Assembly: GCA_000155435.1 (NCBI GenBank)
Contig: DS990260.1
Location: 2,272,547-2,336,546, forward strand
Reading direction: 5' to 3'
Length of the DNA stretch: 64,000 bases
Source: Clostridiales bacterium 1_7_47FAA
GTDB taxonomy: Bacteria > Bacillota > Clostridia > Lachnospirales > Lachnospiraceae
Shown: positions 18,305 to 26,962 of the stretch, in pieces
How positions within the stretch are numbered: the first letter of the stretch is position 1
How the letters are laid out: each line of letters starts with the position of its first letter
Program-made: the position numbers and the translations under genes
Notes under the pieces: generated by a model
Told to the model about the DNA's origin: nothing
What the model saw: only the letters and a program-made list of their open reading frames with translations
Database searches by the model: none

Positions 18305-20109
18305 CACGTCCCTCCTTTCAATATGGCCTTAGCTATGTATTCCTGCACGTTCGGATAATCATCCGTGTCCAGCGGCAGATAGGCCGGTACAGGGATTTCC
18401 TTTTCATAGACAGGCTTTCCGTCCTTTAATCCGGCGGTCCAGCTGAACAGATATTCCTTATTGTTTACCTGAGGTTCGTCCATCCTCAGGTGACATCCAC
18501 GGCTCTCCCTGCGGTTCAACGCGCAGTAGATCCCAATCTCAGTGCACAGCGCCAGATTACGGAGCATTACCGAATCCATCCATTCCAGGTTGTACTGCCC
18601 AGGTCCGGGAGCCGCCATATAATCCAGGGAGGCACGCAGTTTTGTCATCTCATCATAGGCTTTCTGCAGGCGTCTGCCGTCACGGACAAACCCAAAGCCT
18701 TCCTCACTGACCTGTTCCAGCTTTTTCCAGGCTTCAACAGGGCTGATGCCCTCGGACCGTTTCCGGGGCGCTGTCAGTAAATCCACAGCCGCTTCCACGT
18801 TTTCAGGCTGTGCGACGGAAGCCGCCCGGGCGTAAACTGCCGCGTTTTCCCCGGCCGCCAGGCCGTTGGCCAGCATTTCCGTAAGACCGTCGCCGCTTCG
18901 GAAGGCCCCGAACAGGCCTCCTGTGACTTCTCCGGCCGCATAAAGACCTGGGATATCAGTCTCAAAGTCTTTGTTGATGATGATTCCGCCCATGGTGTAC
19001 TCATTGCCAAAGCCGCACATCAGCCGTTTCCCGTTGGCAATCATGTCCTGGGCCAGTCTCTGAAGGTCGATGTGGTGGTATTTGTCCTTTCCGTGCCACC
19101 AGTGCTGATTTTCATAAAATATCTTAAAGCCGTCCCGGATTTCTTCATCTGTATAAGCGGAATAATCCATGTAGAAACGGTTTCCATATGTATCCCATTT
19201 TTCGTACATCCCCGGGGCGTAAAAGGCGCAGTAGAGAAGCTTCTTGACTTTACTGTTGGAGGCATTGGTCCTGAATCTCTGGTCATTGGGATATATCAGT
19301 TCTCTGCCGTCCAGGTCTGTGGCCTTATGCCGCAGCGGAAATAGATTGGGCATGGTCATCTGGAACGGCAGGATGGAACCTTTTGCATAAAGGGGTTCCT
19401 GTATGGTGGGAATGGCCAGCACAAACTCCATGTCCCTGACCCTGGCGCCTGCCCTCAGGGCCATTCCTATGCCATCCCCTGTCATGTCACTGTCCGTATT
19501 CTTCAGCTCATACGGCTGCCAGCCGCCCGTGGCCAGGATAACCGCTTTGGCATGGAACTCAATGATTTCTCCGGTAAATACGTCAAAACCAATAGCGCCG
19601 CAGACTTTACCGCTGCCGGTCAGAAGGTCGGAAATGATGATATCCTCATAGGCACTGATCTGGTCCTGGGTTTCCAATCCGTGCTTTAAAGCCCTTCCAA
19701 AGGCCACGCCGCCTGCCCTCCAGCGGCAGGCCTTGGGTGAAAATACAAAGGTGCTGCCGCACTCTTTGACCCATTGGAGTAATTCCTTCACCGCATATGG
19801 ACCGTCCTGCACAAACCGCTTCTGAAGTTCCTGGTCCCCCAGTCCAAAGCCGCAGGCGGCCATCTTCTCAAACAGGCTTTCCGGCGTATACTCCTGGTTG
19901 GCCTCAGACTCACCGCAGATATCCCTGGCCCCCCTGCCGTCCACCCCGAAGCTGCCTCCCAGCATGATGGCGTTCCCGTTCTTTCCAACCCTGCCCTTTG
20001 AAACCAGGACCACGCCGGCCCCTTTCCTGGAAGCTGCCACCGCACTCATCACCCCGGCCCCTGAACCTCCGATGACCAGGATATCACTTGTAACTATGTT
20101 CCGTGTCAT
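18304..20109 (-). CDS. FAD-dependent fumarate-reductase-like flavoprotein
   Basis: A 601-residue soluble flavoprotein of the FrdA/SdhA/AprA family. The FAD Rossmann motif ILVIGGSGAGVMSAVAASRKG (about 10-30) and the substrate-domain block EYTMGGIIINKDFETDIPGLYAAGE are seen. In fumarate reductases His precedes TMGG; here it is Glu, so fumarate itself is a doubtful substrate. No twin-arginine signal, covalent-FMN domain or heme domain is present. With the 2Fe-2S partner and the TAXI-TRAP system it may reduce an imported unsaturated acid. It lies about 100 bp after the reductase gene in the same operon. Confidence 0.8.
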   Translation of the reverse strand: MTRNIVTSDILVIGGSGAGVMSAVAASRKGAGVVLVSKGRVGKNGNAIMLGGSFGVDGRGARDICGESEANQEYTPESLFEKMAACGFGLGDQELQKRFVQDGPYAVKELLQWVKECGSTFVFSPKACRWRAGGVAFGRALKHGLETQDQISAYEDIIISDLLTGSGKVCGAIGFDVFTGEIIEFHAKAVILATGGWQPYELKNTDSDMTGDGIGMALRAGARVRDMEFVLAIPTIQEPLYAKGSILPFQMTMPNLFPLRHKATDLDGRELIYPNDQRFRTNASNSKVKKLLYCAFYAPGMYEKWDTYGNRFYMDYSAYTDEEIRDGFKIFYENQHWWHGKDKYHHIDLQRLAQDMIANGKRLMCGFGNEYTMGGIIINKDFETDIPGLYAAGEVTGGLFGAFRSGDGLTEMLANGLAAGENAAVYARAASVAQPENVEAAVDLLTAPRKRSEGISPVEAWKKLEQVSEEGFGFVRDGRRLQKAYDEMTKLRASLDYMAAPGPGQYNLEWMDSVMLRNLALCTEIGIYCALNRRESRGCHLRMDEPQVNNKEYLFSWTAGLKDGKPVYEKEIPVPAYLPLDTDDYPNVQEYIAKAILKGGT

Positions 20110-20209
20110 TCCATCCCTCCTTTATTCTCCAATATCCGCTTTCATCCCCATACCTGTTCCCTGTGCCCTATTTCCGGTTCCCGGTTTGGACCCCGTCCGT
20201 CCTCCTGCG

Positions 20210-21343
20210 TCACTTTGGGGCTGCCAGCCGATAGGCATGGCGGTTCACCGTCATATTGATGGTGTAAGCAATCCCTTCCGCCGTATCAAAAAAGCTTTGA
20301 TCCAGGCTCCCCTCCATCCAGTCCCTGGCGGCCTGGCGCAGATGCCCGGTAAAATAGCTGCGGAAGGTGCTGATTCCCTTTTCCGTAACGCCTCCCTTGG
20401 TGGCCCGGTGCCTCATGTCCTCCTCCATTCCAGTACGGTCAGACAATTGGGCAGCCAGGGAAAATGCCTCAAAATTAGCGCCGTGGAACCCCTGTGCCAG
20501 GGTCTCATCGCATCCCAGCGACAGAATGTAGCGCAGGATGCCGTCATACCATGCGTCTGACATGCGGCACACAAACTCACGGATATATGCAGGAACGTCC
20601 TCCTCTGCGCAGGGATACATCCCCTGTCCCTCCAGCCCGGTATGCCGGCGGAAAGCTGCCCGCCACCCGGATGCAATGTCCTTTACAGGGACCTGGCAGC
20701 CCATGTCCCCCAGGCCGTCGGCAATGGCGCAGACACAGTCGGAAATGGTATAGGTGGTTATCTTGCTGGAAAGACCATATAGACTCTGGTCCTGGTCCAC
20801 AATGAAACTCCGGCTGAACATGTCGGAAAACTCAATGGCCCGGGCTTCCCGTTCCCTGGGGAAGGAACCTGCAAAGGTGAGGAAACCTGCGCCCAGCTTA
20901 TGCAGCGGGACTCCCTGTTTTTCTTTGATCATGCTGGGAAGGAATTTTGCCGCCAGGACATCCTCCCCCAGAAGATCAAGATACATCCGTGGCTCCGGTG
21001 TGGGACCAAAGGTATATATATCCGGCAGGTTCCAGCCCTTCCTGCGCGCCTCCTCAAAATAGGGCTTAAGGTCCTCCTGCGCCACAAGAGGGATGACCGC
21101 AGGCGGCGTGGAAACGATTATGATATCCGGCCGTTTCTCCCGGAGCAGCCGGCCGGTATTGCCTGCCGATACAGGGAAGGGAACCTGCTTTTGAAGTTCA
21201 GCCACCTTGTCCGGGTTGCGGCGTACCCCGAATACATTGCTCCCTGCCTTGTCTCCCAGAAGACAGCGGTACCCCGGCATCAGATACTTTCCGATATTCC
21301 CCATACCGATGACTACGATGTTATAATTGGGTTCCATGATCAT
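20210..21343 (-). CDS. NAD(P)-binding oxidoreductase, substrate unknown
   Basis: A 377-residue protein with an N-terminal Rossmann fold, NIVVIGMGNIGKYLMPGYRCL (about 8-28), and IIIVSTPPAVIPLV (about 74-87), followed by an all-helical C-terminal half. The layout recalls pyrroline-5-carboxylate reductase or F420/6-phosphogluconate-type reductases, but no family catalytic motif was recognised. It is the first gene of the long operon, about 160 nt downstream of a well-formed promoter with flanking operator-like sites. AGGAGG precedes the ATG. Confidence 0.6.
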   Translation of the reverse strand: MIMEPNYNIVVIGMGNIGKYLMPGYRCLLGDKAGSNVFGVRRNPDKVAELQKQVPFPVSAGNTGRLLREKRPDIIIVSTPPAVIPLVAQEDLKPYFEEARRKGWNLPDIYTFGPTPEPRMYLDLLGEDVLAAKFLPSMIKEKQGVPLHKLGAGFLTFAGSFPREREARAIEFSDMFSRSFIVDQDQSLYGLSSKITTYTISDCVCAIADGLGDMGCQVPVKDIASGWRAAFRRHTGLEGQGMYPCAEEDVPAYIREFVCRMSDAWYDGILRYILSLGCDETLAQGFHGANFEAFSLAAQLSDRTGMEEDMRHRATKGGVTEKGISTFRSYFTGHLRQAARDWMEGSLDQSFFDTAEGIAYTINMTVNRHAYRLAAPK

Positions 21344-21488
21344 ATATGTTAACCTCCTTATTCTTTGTCAGGACGTGCAGACGGCCGGTGTGGATCATTA
21401 AACAGCCCACCGTGCAGAAGCAGCCGCTGTACGAATCCGTTCCGTTCCATTTGTATATTTCAACTGTTTCCTTCCTCTTTAACCGCAA

Positions 21489-21570
21489 ACTTTTGTGAGC
21501 CTTTTCCTCCAATTATACTCGTTATAGTTAGCTTGTCAATGAAAATATTATATATTTACTCACAAATGTT
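21489..21570 (-). promoter_or_regulatory. Promoter plus orphan operator cassette
   Basis: On the minus strand TTGACA (complement of 21534-21539), a 16-bp spacer and TATAAT (complement of 21512-21517) drive the reductase operon. ACTTTTGTGAG (21489-21499) lies downstream of the start point and ACTCACAAATGTT (21558-21570) upstream of -35, as an inverted pair. The whole arrangement, with the same 16-bp spacer and the same 13-bp gap between left site and -10, recurs at 44321-44405 and 50413-50498. Confidence 0.75.
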
Positions 21571-21616
21571 GATTTTTTAGACTATTCTGCCAACCGGAAA
21601 CAAGCCGGGACACAAA

Positions 21617-21654
21617 ACAGGGATGTAATACCGTAAGCCGGATTCCATCCCTGT
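21617..21654 (-). terminator. Terminator of the M20 peptidase operon
   Basis: ACAGGGATG (21617-21625) pairs perfectly with CATCCCTGT (21646-21654), with further pairing inside. T runs follow on both strands (TTTTG on the minus, CTGTTTTTTATG on the plus), so it may work in both directions. It is about 45 bp past the M20 stop codon. Confidence 0.75.
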
Positions 21655-21698
21655 AACTGTTTTTTATGTTTTTAAAAAAATGTCTCACCTTACATCCG

Positions 21699-22919
21699 TC
21701 AGATACCGTTATGTTCCAGCCATCTGTCAGCGCAGTACGCATACCCCGCCGCCCCCAGAGGCAGCATATCCTCATTAAAACGCACCTTCGGGTTATGCTG
21801 GCTGTAAGGATATCCGTTCTCCCTGTCCGGCCCCGCTCCTATGAAAAAATATGCGGAAGGAACCCGCATGGTGACGCAGGCAAAGTCCTCCGACCCCATT
21901 TTCATGATTGGCGGTTCCACTACCGTGCCTTCATTTCCCAGGGCCTCCTCCAGGTATGCCCGAAGTTCGGTTTCCAGCTGCCTGTCCACCAGAAGGGGTT
22001 CCTGCTGGTGGTCAAAGGACACCTGGCCCGTGCAGTTAAAGGACCTGGCGATTCCTTCCACCACCTCCTTCAGGCGGCTGACAAGGACGGCCCTCTGGTC
22101 CGGGTTGTAGGTCCTTATGCTGCCTGTCAGTGTCACGGTTTTGGGGAACACGTTAAATGTCTTGCTGTCGCTCTCAATGGAACAGACCGTCAGCATGCAG
22201 GTTTCAGTGGGAATGGTCTCCCTGGCAATCAGGGTTTCCAGACCAGTTACAATATGGGCCGACGCGTTAATGGCGTCAACTGCCTGATGAGGGCGTGCCC
22301 CATGTCCCGACCTGCCGCACACCAGGATTGTGAATACATCATTGGAACAGAAGGTGGGACCCACACTGTAATTCAGCCTGCCCAGGGGCAGGGCGGCGTC
22401 CACATGGAACGCCACCGCCGCGTCCGGCCTGGGATTTTCCAGCACCCCGGCCTCTACCATGGCCTGGGCGCCGTTGCCGGTTTCCTCTCCCGGCTGGAAC
22501 ATCAGCTTCACCGTCCCTTTCAGGCCGGACTCATTTTCCTTTAACATCCTGGCAGCGCCTAACAGCATGGCAGTATGTGTGTCATGCCCGCAGCAGTGGG
22601 CCTTGCCAGGGTTTAAGGAGGCAAAGGGCAGTCCGCTTTCCTCATCCATCGTAAGCGCGTCCATATCGGCCCGCAGCAGGATGACCGGGGTTCCCTGGCC
22701 AACCGTGGCAACCAGGCCAGGCCCCACATGGGCAGCCTGATACCCCATCTCCCTCAGCCGTCGTTCAATATACTCCATGGTCACCGGAGTATCACAGCCG
22801 GTTTCCGGGTGTTGGTGCAGATATCTTCTATCTGCGGTAATCTCCTCTGCCAGTTGGAAGGCTCTCTCTAAGTAATCTATGGCAATTCTCCTTTCGCGTT
22901 CTATAAAGCCTGCTATCAA
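21699..22919 (-). CDS. M20D amidohydrolase/peptidase
   Basis: A zinc amidohydrolase of about 395-406 residues in the IAA-amino-acid-hydrolase/hippuricase group. Metal-binding motifs are present: LHQHPETG, ADMDAL, HCCGHDTHTAMLLG, QPGEETGNGA and MGSEDFA, with a closing HNPKVRFNED. It removes acyl groups from N-acyl amino acids or related amides. The start is uncertain: the frame opens at TTG (22919) without a good ribosome site, while AAAGGAG sits seven bases before an ATA codon at 22880. It is the last gene of its operon. Confidence 0.85.
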   Translation of the reverse strand: MIAGFIERERRIAIDYLERAFQLAEEITADRRYLHQHPETGCDTPVTMEYIERRLREMGYQAAHVGPGLVATVGQGTPVILLRADMDALTMDEESGLPFASLNPGKAHCCGHDTHTAMLLGAARMLKENESGLKGTVKLMFQPGEETGNGAQAMVEAGVLENPRPDAAVAFHVDAALPLGRLNYSVGPTFCSNDVFTILVCGRSGHGARPHQAVDAINASAHIVTGLETLIARETIPTETCMLTVCSIESDSKTFNVFPKTVTLTGSIRTYNPDQRAVLVSRLKEVVEGIARSFNCTGQVSFDHQQEPLLVDRQLETELRAYLEEALGNEGTVVEPPIMKMGSEDFACVTMRVPSAYFFIGAGPDRENGYPYSQHNPKVRFNEDMLPLGAAGYAYCADRWLEHNGI

Positions 22920-22950
22920 TCCATTACGATACCGCTTCCTTACAGCCGCC

Positions 22951-24348
22951 TTACAGATGGATCATGGTGGCAATCACCACCATGGCGCCGCCGATGCACA
23001 GGTTGGTCAGGATGATCCTCCAGATGTACTTCACATACTGTCCATAGGTAATCCCCGCAATGGCAACCGCCCCCATGGTGGCCGCGGACATGGGCAGCAG
23101 CAGGTTGGTGAGGCCGTCACCGAAAATGAATGCCGTTACAACGGTCTGAGGCGTAAGCCCCAGCACATCGCCCAGAGGTCCCATGATTGGAATGGTGGCA
23201 GCAGCCTGGCCGGAACCGGAGATGATGAAGCAGTTCATGATGACCTGGAATATGTACATGAACAGCGCGCCGATTACCTTTGGCATGCCGCTTAACAGGC
23301 TGGAGAAGGCATACACGATGGTATCCGTGATGAACGCCTGGTCCATGACAAGGCTGATGGCCTTTGCAAAGCCCACCACCAGGGCGCCTACCAGGACCCT
23401 TCTGGCCCCGGCCACAAACTCGTCGCATATCTGGTTGCCGTTAAAGCCGCCTGTCAGTCCGCATACAATGGCCATGATAAGGAACACGGCCGCAATCTGG
23501 GTACCGAAATCCCACCCGTTCAGGGCGCCGTAGATAACACAGCCGATACCCGCCGCAAACTCAACAAGGACAAGAAGCCTCCTGGTGGTCAGCTGGGAAT
23601 CAATTTCATTCACCTGTCCCGCATCAGCCTGGGCCGCCAGCTCAACATCATAGCAGCAGCTCTTTGCAGGATTCTTCTTAACCCTCATGGCATACCATAC
23701 GGTCCAGAAACAGACGGAGCACAGCAGCAGGATATAGCCCACGGCGCGGAACCACAGGCCGGAAAACATTTCAATCCCCAGAAGGGTCTGTGCCACGCCG
23801 GTGGTCATGGTGTTAAACAGTCCGCTGGCAAATCCCGCATTGCCCGCGGCAATGGTGATGGATACGCCCACCATGGCGTCAAAGCCCAGGGTCCTGGCAA
23901 ACAGTATGCCCAACGGGACAAAGGCCAGCATGCTCTCGGCATTCCCGGTAAATGCAGGAAGCATGGAGAATGCGATGATCACAAGCGGAAGCAGGGCCGC
24001 GCCCAGATGTCCGCCCATCTTCAACACCTTTGCCAGCATTGCCTTGGTAGCGCCGGTGGCCTCGATGACGGCAAAGGAGCCGCCGATGATAAGAACCATG
24101 TTCGCGATGGAGGCCACTGCCTTCATACCGGACGGAATGGCGGTGAAGATATCAAACAGGGAGGCCGGGTTGGCGTCAACCATATGATAGCTGGCAGGGT
24201 CGACTACATTTCTTCCGGCTACTTCAATACGGTCATATTGCCCCGCCGGGATGAGATACGTCAGGACTGCCGCAAATACAATCATGATAAGTATGATGAT
24301 CAGTGTGTGCGGAAATGCCATTTTCTTTTTCGTATTCGTATTGTTCAT
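22951..24348 (-). CDS. YfcC family basic amino acid / carboxylate transporter
   Basis: A 465-residue membrane protein with about 12 hydrophobic segments, of the YfcC/DcuC-related C4-dicarboxylate anaerobic carrier superfamily. The N-terminal pattern FPHTLIIILIMIVFAAVLTYLIPAGQYDR is typical. Substrates vary from dicarboxylates to arginine/ornithine or short peptides. Its place between an M24 aminopeptidase and an M20 amidohydrolase suggests uptake of a peptide or acyl amino acid. The ATG at 24348 is preferred, with GAGGTG upstream; an in-frame GTG lies nine bases earlier. Confidence 0.82.
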   Translation of the reverse strand: MNNTNTKKKMAFPHTLIIILIMIVFAAVLTYLIPAGQYDRIEVAGRNVVDPASYHMVDANPASLFDIFTAIPSGMKAVASIANMVLIIGGSFAVIEATGATKAMLAKVLKMGGHLGAALLPLVIIAFSMLPAFTGNAESMLAFVPLGILFARTLGFDAMVGVSITIAAGNAGFASGLFNTMTTGVAQTLLGIEMFSGLWFRAVGYILLLCSVCFWTVWYAMRVKKNPAKSCCYDVELAAQADAGQVNEIDSQLTTRRLLVLVEFAAGIGCVIYGALNGWDFGTQIAAVFLIMAIVCGLTGGFNGNQICDEFVAGARRVLVGALVVGFAKAISLVMDQAFITDTIVYAFSSLLSGMPKVIGALFMYIFQVIMNCFIISGSGQAAATIPIMGPLGDVLGLTPQTVVTAFIFGDGLTNLLLPMSAATMGAVAIAGITYGQYVKYIWRIILTNLCIGGAMVVIATMIHL

Positions 24349-24384
24349 TTCAGTCACCTCGTAATTTTATACTGGTTTTATCTC

Positions 24385-25470
24385 TTAATCGGCCTTGATG
24401 ACGCGCAGGTCCTTGCTCATCCGGTTCAGGCAGTCACAGCCGTCCTCCGTTACAGCCACCAGGTCCTCTATGCGCACGCCGCCCAGACCAGGTATGTAAA
24501 TGCCCGGTTCCACGGAAAAGACCATGCCCGGCCGTATCTCCATGGTATTGCCGCCTCCCACATCCGGGAACTCATGTCCGTCAATGCCGATGTTGTGGCC
24601 TATTCGGTGGGTAAAATAATTGCCAAAGCCATGTCTGGCAATCACGTCACGTCCGGCCCTGTCAATATCGCAGAATCTTGCGCCTGGCTTCACAGCGTCC
24701 ATGGCAGTCAGCTGGGCCTCCTTAACCACCTCGTAAATATTCCTCATCTTATCTGGAACGCTCTTGTAAAATACGGTGCGCGTCATGTCCGAGCGGTAGC
24801 CGTTAAGGCGCGCGCCCGCGTCTATCATGATGCAGTCACCAGGGACAGGCTTTGTATCATCCGGCTTATGGTGGGCGTAACCGCAGGATTTCCCGTAAGC
24901 CACCACGCCTATGATGTTATAGCCGTCCGCACCGTAGGAACAATATGCCTCATGAAGCATGCGGTGATGCTTCTGCTCCGTCAGGTCCGGATCCACATAT
25001 TCAAACATCTGTCCGATGACCTTCTCATTGACTTCCTGGGACTGGCGCAGCAGCTGGATTTCCCCTTCGTCCTTTACCATACGGATGTAATCAATCACCC
25101 GGCTGTTTAACACATAGCGGGCCTCCGCCTGGGACATCAGGCCCAGCAGAAAACCGGAGGACCAGTTCCTGTCCACGCCCACCACTGCGCCGGGGCGGAT
25201 TTTCCCGGCAAGAAGCCGGATTGGATCGTCGCTGTCTGAATACCAGACAATCTCAGCGCTGCCCGCCATCCGGGCGTAGTCAGTCTGAAGGGTATTCATG
25301 AAAAAGGCGAGGCCGCCCTGGGTATCCAGGCAGAGGGCAAACAGGCGCCCGCCGGAAGGAGCGAACCGGCCTGTGAGGTAATAAAGGGTGGAGGGGTCGC
25401 TGATAATCATCTGGTCCATGCCATGCTCCCTCATTCCCTTGAGGATTTTTTCAATACGGTCTGTTCTCAT
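24385..25470 (-). CDS. M24 family Xaa-Pro-type aminopeptidase
   Basis: A 361-residue pita-bread metallopeptidase. The N-terminal creatinase-like domain covers about 1-125. In the catalytic domain, metal ligands are visible in MIDAGARLNGYRSDMTRT (two Asp), HRIGHNIGIDGHE (His), SVEPGIY (Glu) and GGVRIEDLV (Glu). It probably cleaves X-Pro or a related small substrate in the cytoplasm. It sits between the MATE and YfcC genes, and AGGAG precedes the ATG. Confidence 0.88.
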   Translation of the reverse strand: MRTDRIEKILKGMREHGMDQMIISDPSTLYYLTGRFAPSGGRLFALCLDTQGGLAFFMNTLQTDYARMAGSAEIVWYSDSDDPIRLLAGKIRPGAVVGVDRNWSSGFLLGLMSQAEARYVLNSRVIDYIRMVKDEGEIQLLRQSQEVNEKVIGQMFEYVDPDLTEQKHHRMLHEAYCSYGADGYNIIGVVAYGKSCGYAHHKPDDTKPVPGDCIMIDAGARLNGYRSDMTRTVFYKSVPDKMRNIYEVVKEAQLTAMDAVKPGARFCDIDRAGRDVIARHGFGNYFTHRIGHNIGIDGHEFPDVGGGNTMEIRPGMVFSVEPGIYIPGLGGVRIEDLVAVTEDGCDCLNRMSKDLRVIKAD

Positions 25471-25522
25471 TTGGGGTTCTCCTAAATCTGAACTGTTGTT
25501 GCAATGAGGAAGGAGGACGTGG

Positions 25523-26962
25523 TCAGATTACCTTCTTCTCCTTCCATCTGCCTGTAAGGTACCTTGAAAATGATATTATATAGTTGGCGATCCATCCCAT
25601 GGGCGCGGAATACCACACAGCCGCTATTCCCCAGACAGGGGCAAAATAGAAAGCGGCAAATACGCGGATTCCCAGGTTCACCAGATTGGATACAGTGAAT
25701 ACCAGCATGTCGCCGGAACCCCTGAGCACGCCGTCCGCACACGTCTTCAGCCCCACGAACAGGAAGAAATAGCACACCCCGGACAGGTATCCGGTGCCTG
25801 TCTCAAAGGCGGTGACGGAAGCAGATGCCCCGGTCCCCGGCACGGCGGCGGCCCCTGACAGGATTCCCCCGGCGGCGCCGGCTCCTGTGCCCGCGGCCCC
25901 GCCGCCCAGGAACGCAGCAATAAGAGGTCCTTTAAAAAGTGTCAGGACCAGGGCAATGATCAGTGCAAAAACCGCCACGATGATGTGGCTGGCCCTGTAG
26001 CCCTGCCTGACCCGTTCTATCTTTCCCGCCCCGATGTTCTGGGCCGTGAACGTAGCCATGGCATTGCCCGTGGCGCTCATGGGCACGATACAGATGGACT
26101 CAATGCGTCCCCCCGCGGAGTAGCCGGCCAGCGCAGCGGAACCGAATCCGTTTACCACGGACTGGACCAGCAGCCTTCCCACGGAAACAATGGATTGCTG
26201 GAGGATGGAGGGGACCGAGATCCTGGTCCCCTTTCCCAGCATTTTCATATCGTAATATGTAAATCCTTCCTTTTCCTGTCCCCCATAACCTTTGAGCCTT
26301 CTGATAAGAAGACAGAATAACAGCAGGGCAGAAAAGCCCTGGGCGAACACAGTGGCAATTGCAACCCCGTCCACACCCATTCCCAGCCAGGTAACTGAAA
26401 ACAGGTCCAGGGCCACATTTAACAGAGATGAAAAGACAAGAAAGCCTAAAGGAGTCCTGGAATCCCCCATTGCGTTAAAAACAGCGGCCAGGATGTTGTA
26501 CATGAAAAGGAAGGGCAGTCCCAGGAAGTAGATTCCCAGGTACAGCCTGGCCTGCTCCAGGATATTGTCCGGTGTGTGCAGGGTTTTTAGGATTGCGCCG
26601 TTGAAACCGAACCCCACTCCGCCTAACAGGAGGCTGATACAGAGGAAGGTAATCAGTGATGTGGAAACAGAGGTCTTCATCCTCCCATACTGTTTCGCTC
26701 CCAGATACTGGGAAATCAGTACAGACACGCCGTTTCCCCCGCCGATGGCCACCATGATGAACACGTTGGTGAGGGCGTAGGAGGCCCCCACGGCGGCCAG
26801 GGCATCCTCCCCCACAAAGTTTCCCACAATCATGGAATCAGCCATGTTGTACAGCTGCTGGAACAGATTCCCCAGTATCATGGGGAGGGCGAAGAGAAGG
26901 AGGCTGATACCGGGCCTCCCCTCCGTCAGGCCGGCCCGTTGTTTCCTGCCTGACTTAAACAT
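25523..26962 (-). CDS. MATE family efflux transporter with Gly/Ala-rich insert
   Basis: A 479-residue MATE transporter of the Firmicute NorM-like branch, with NLFQQLYNMADSMIVGNFVG near the N-terminus. Between the eighth and ninth transmembrane regions (about residues 353-395) it has a low-complexity Gly/Ala/Thr-rich stretch that lengthens the usual loop by some 25 residues and comes from a very GC-rich DNA patch (about 25795-25915). Its start directly abuts the stop of the carboligase-like gene, so the two are probably co-expressed. Confidence 0.85.
   Translation of the reverse strand: MFKSGRKQRAGLTEGRPGISLLLFALPMILGNLFQQLYNMADSMIVGNFVGEDALAAVGASYALTNVFIMVAIGGGNGVSVLISQYLGAKQYGRMKTSVSTSLITFLCISLLLGGVGFGFNGAILKTLHTPDNILEQARLYLGIYFLGLPFLFMYNILAAVFNAMGDSRTPLGFLVFSSLLNVALDLFSVTWLGMGVDGVAIATVFAQGFSALLLFCLLIRRLKGYGGQEKEGFTYYDMKMLGKGTRISVPSILQQSIVSVGRLLVQSVVNGFGSAALAGYSAGGRIESICIVPMSATGNAMATFTAQNIGAGKIERVRQGYRASHIIVAVFALIIALVLTLFKGPLIAAFLGGGAAGTGAGAAGGILSGAAAVPGTGASASVTAFETGTGYLSGVCYFFLFVGLKTCADGVLRGSGDMLVFTVSNLVNLGIRVFAAFYFAPVWGIAAVWYSAPMGWIANYIISFSRYLTGRWKEKKVI

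Larger units (their letters stand above)
21344..21698. other. 355-bp intergenic region with promoter, operators and terminator
   Basis: No gene is supported here. From left to right it holds the ~160-nt leader of the reductase operon, the promoter/operator cassette (21489-21570), and the terminator of the M20 peptidase operon (21617-21654). Unlike the two similar cassettes at 44.3 and 50.4 kb, no regulator gene is found on the plus-strand side. Confidence 0.7.

Noticed and set aside
18304-20109. Membrane-bound fumarate reductase complex
   Set aside because: No FrdC/D anchor or full FrdB is present, and the residue before TMGG is Glu rather than His.
21321-21512. 63-codon frame upstream of the reductase gene as a leader peptide
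   Set aside because: Its start lies upstream of the predicted transcription start and inside the promoter, so it would not be on the mRNA.
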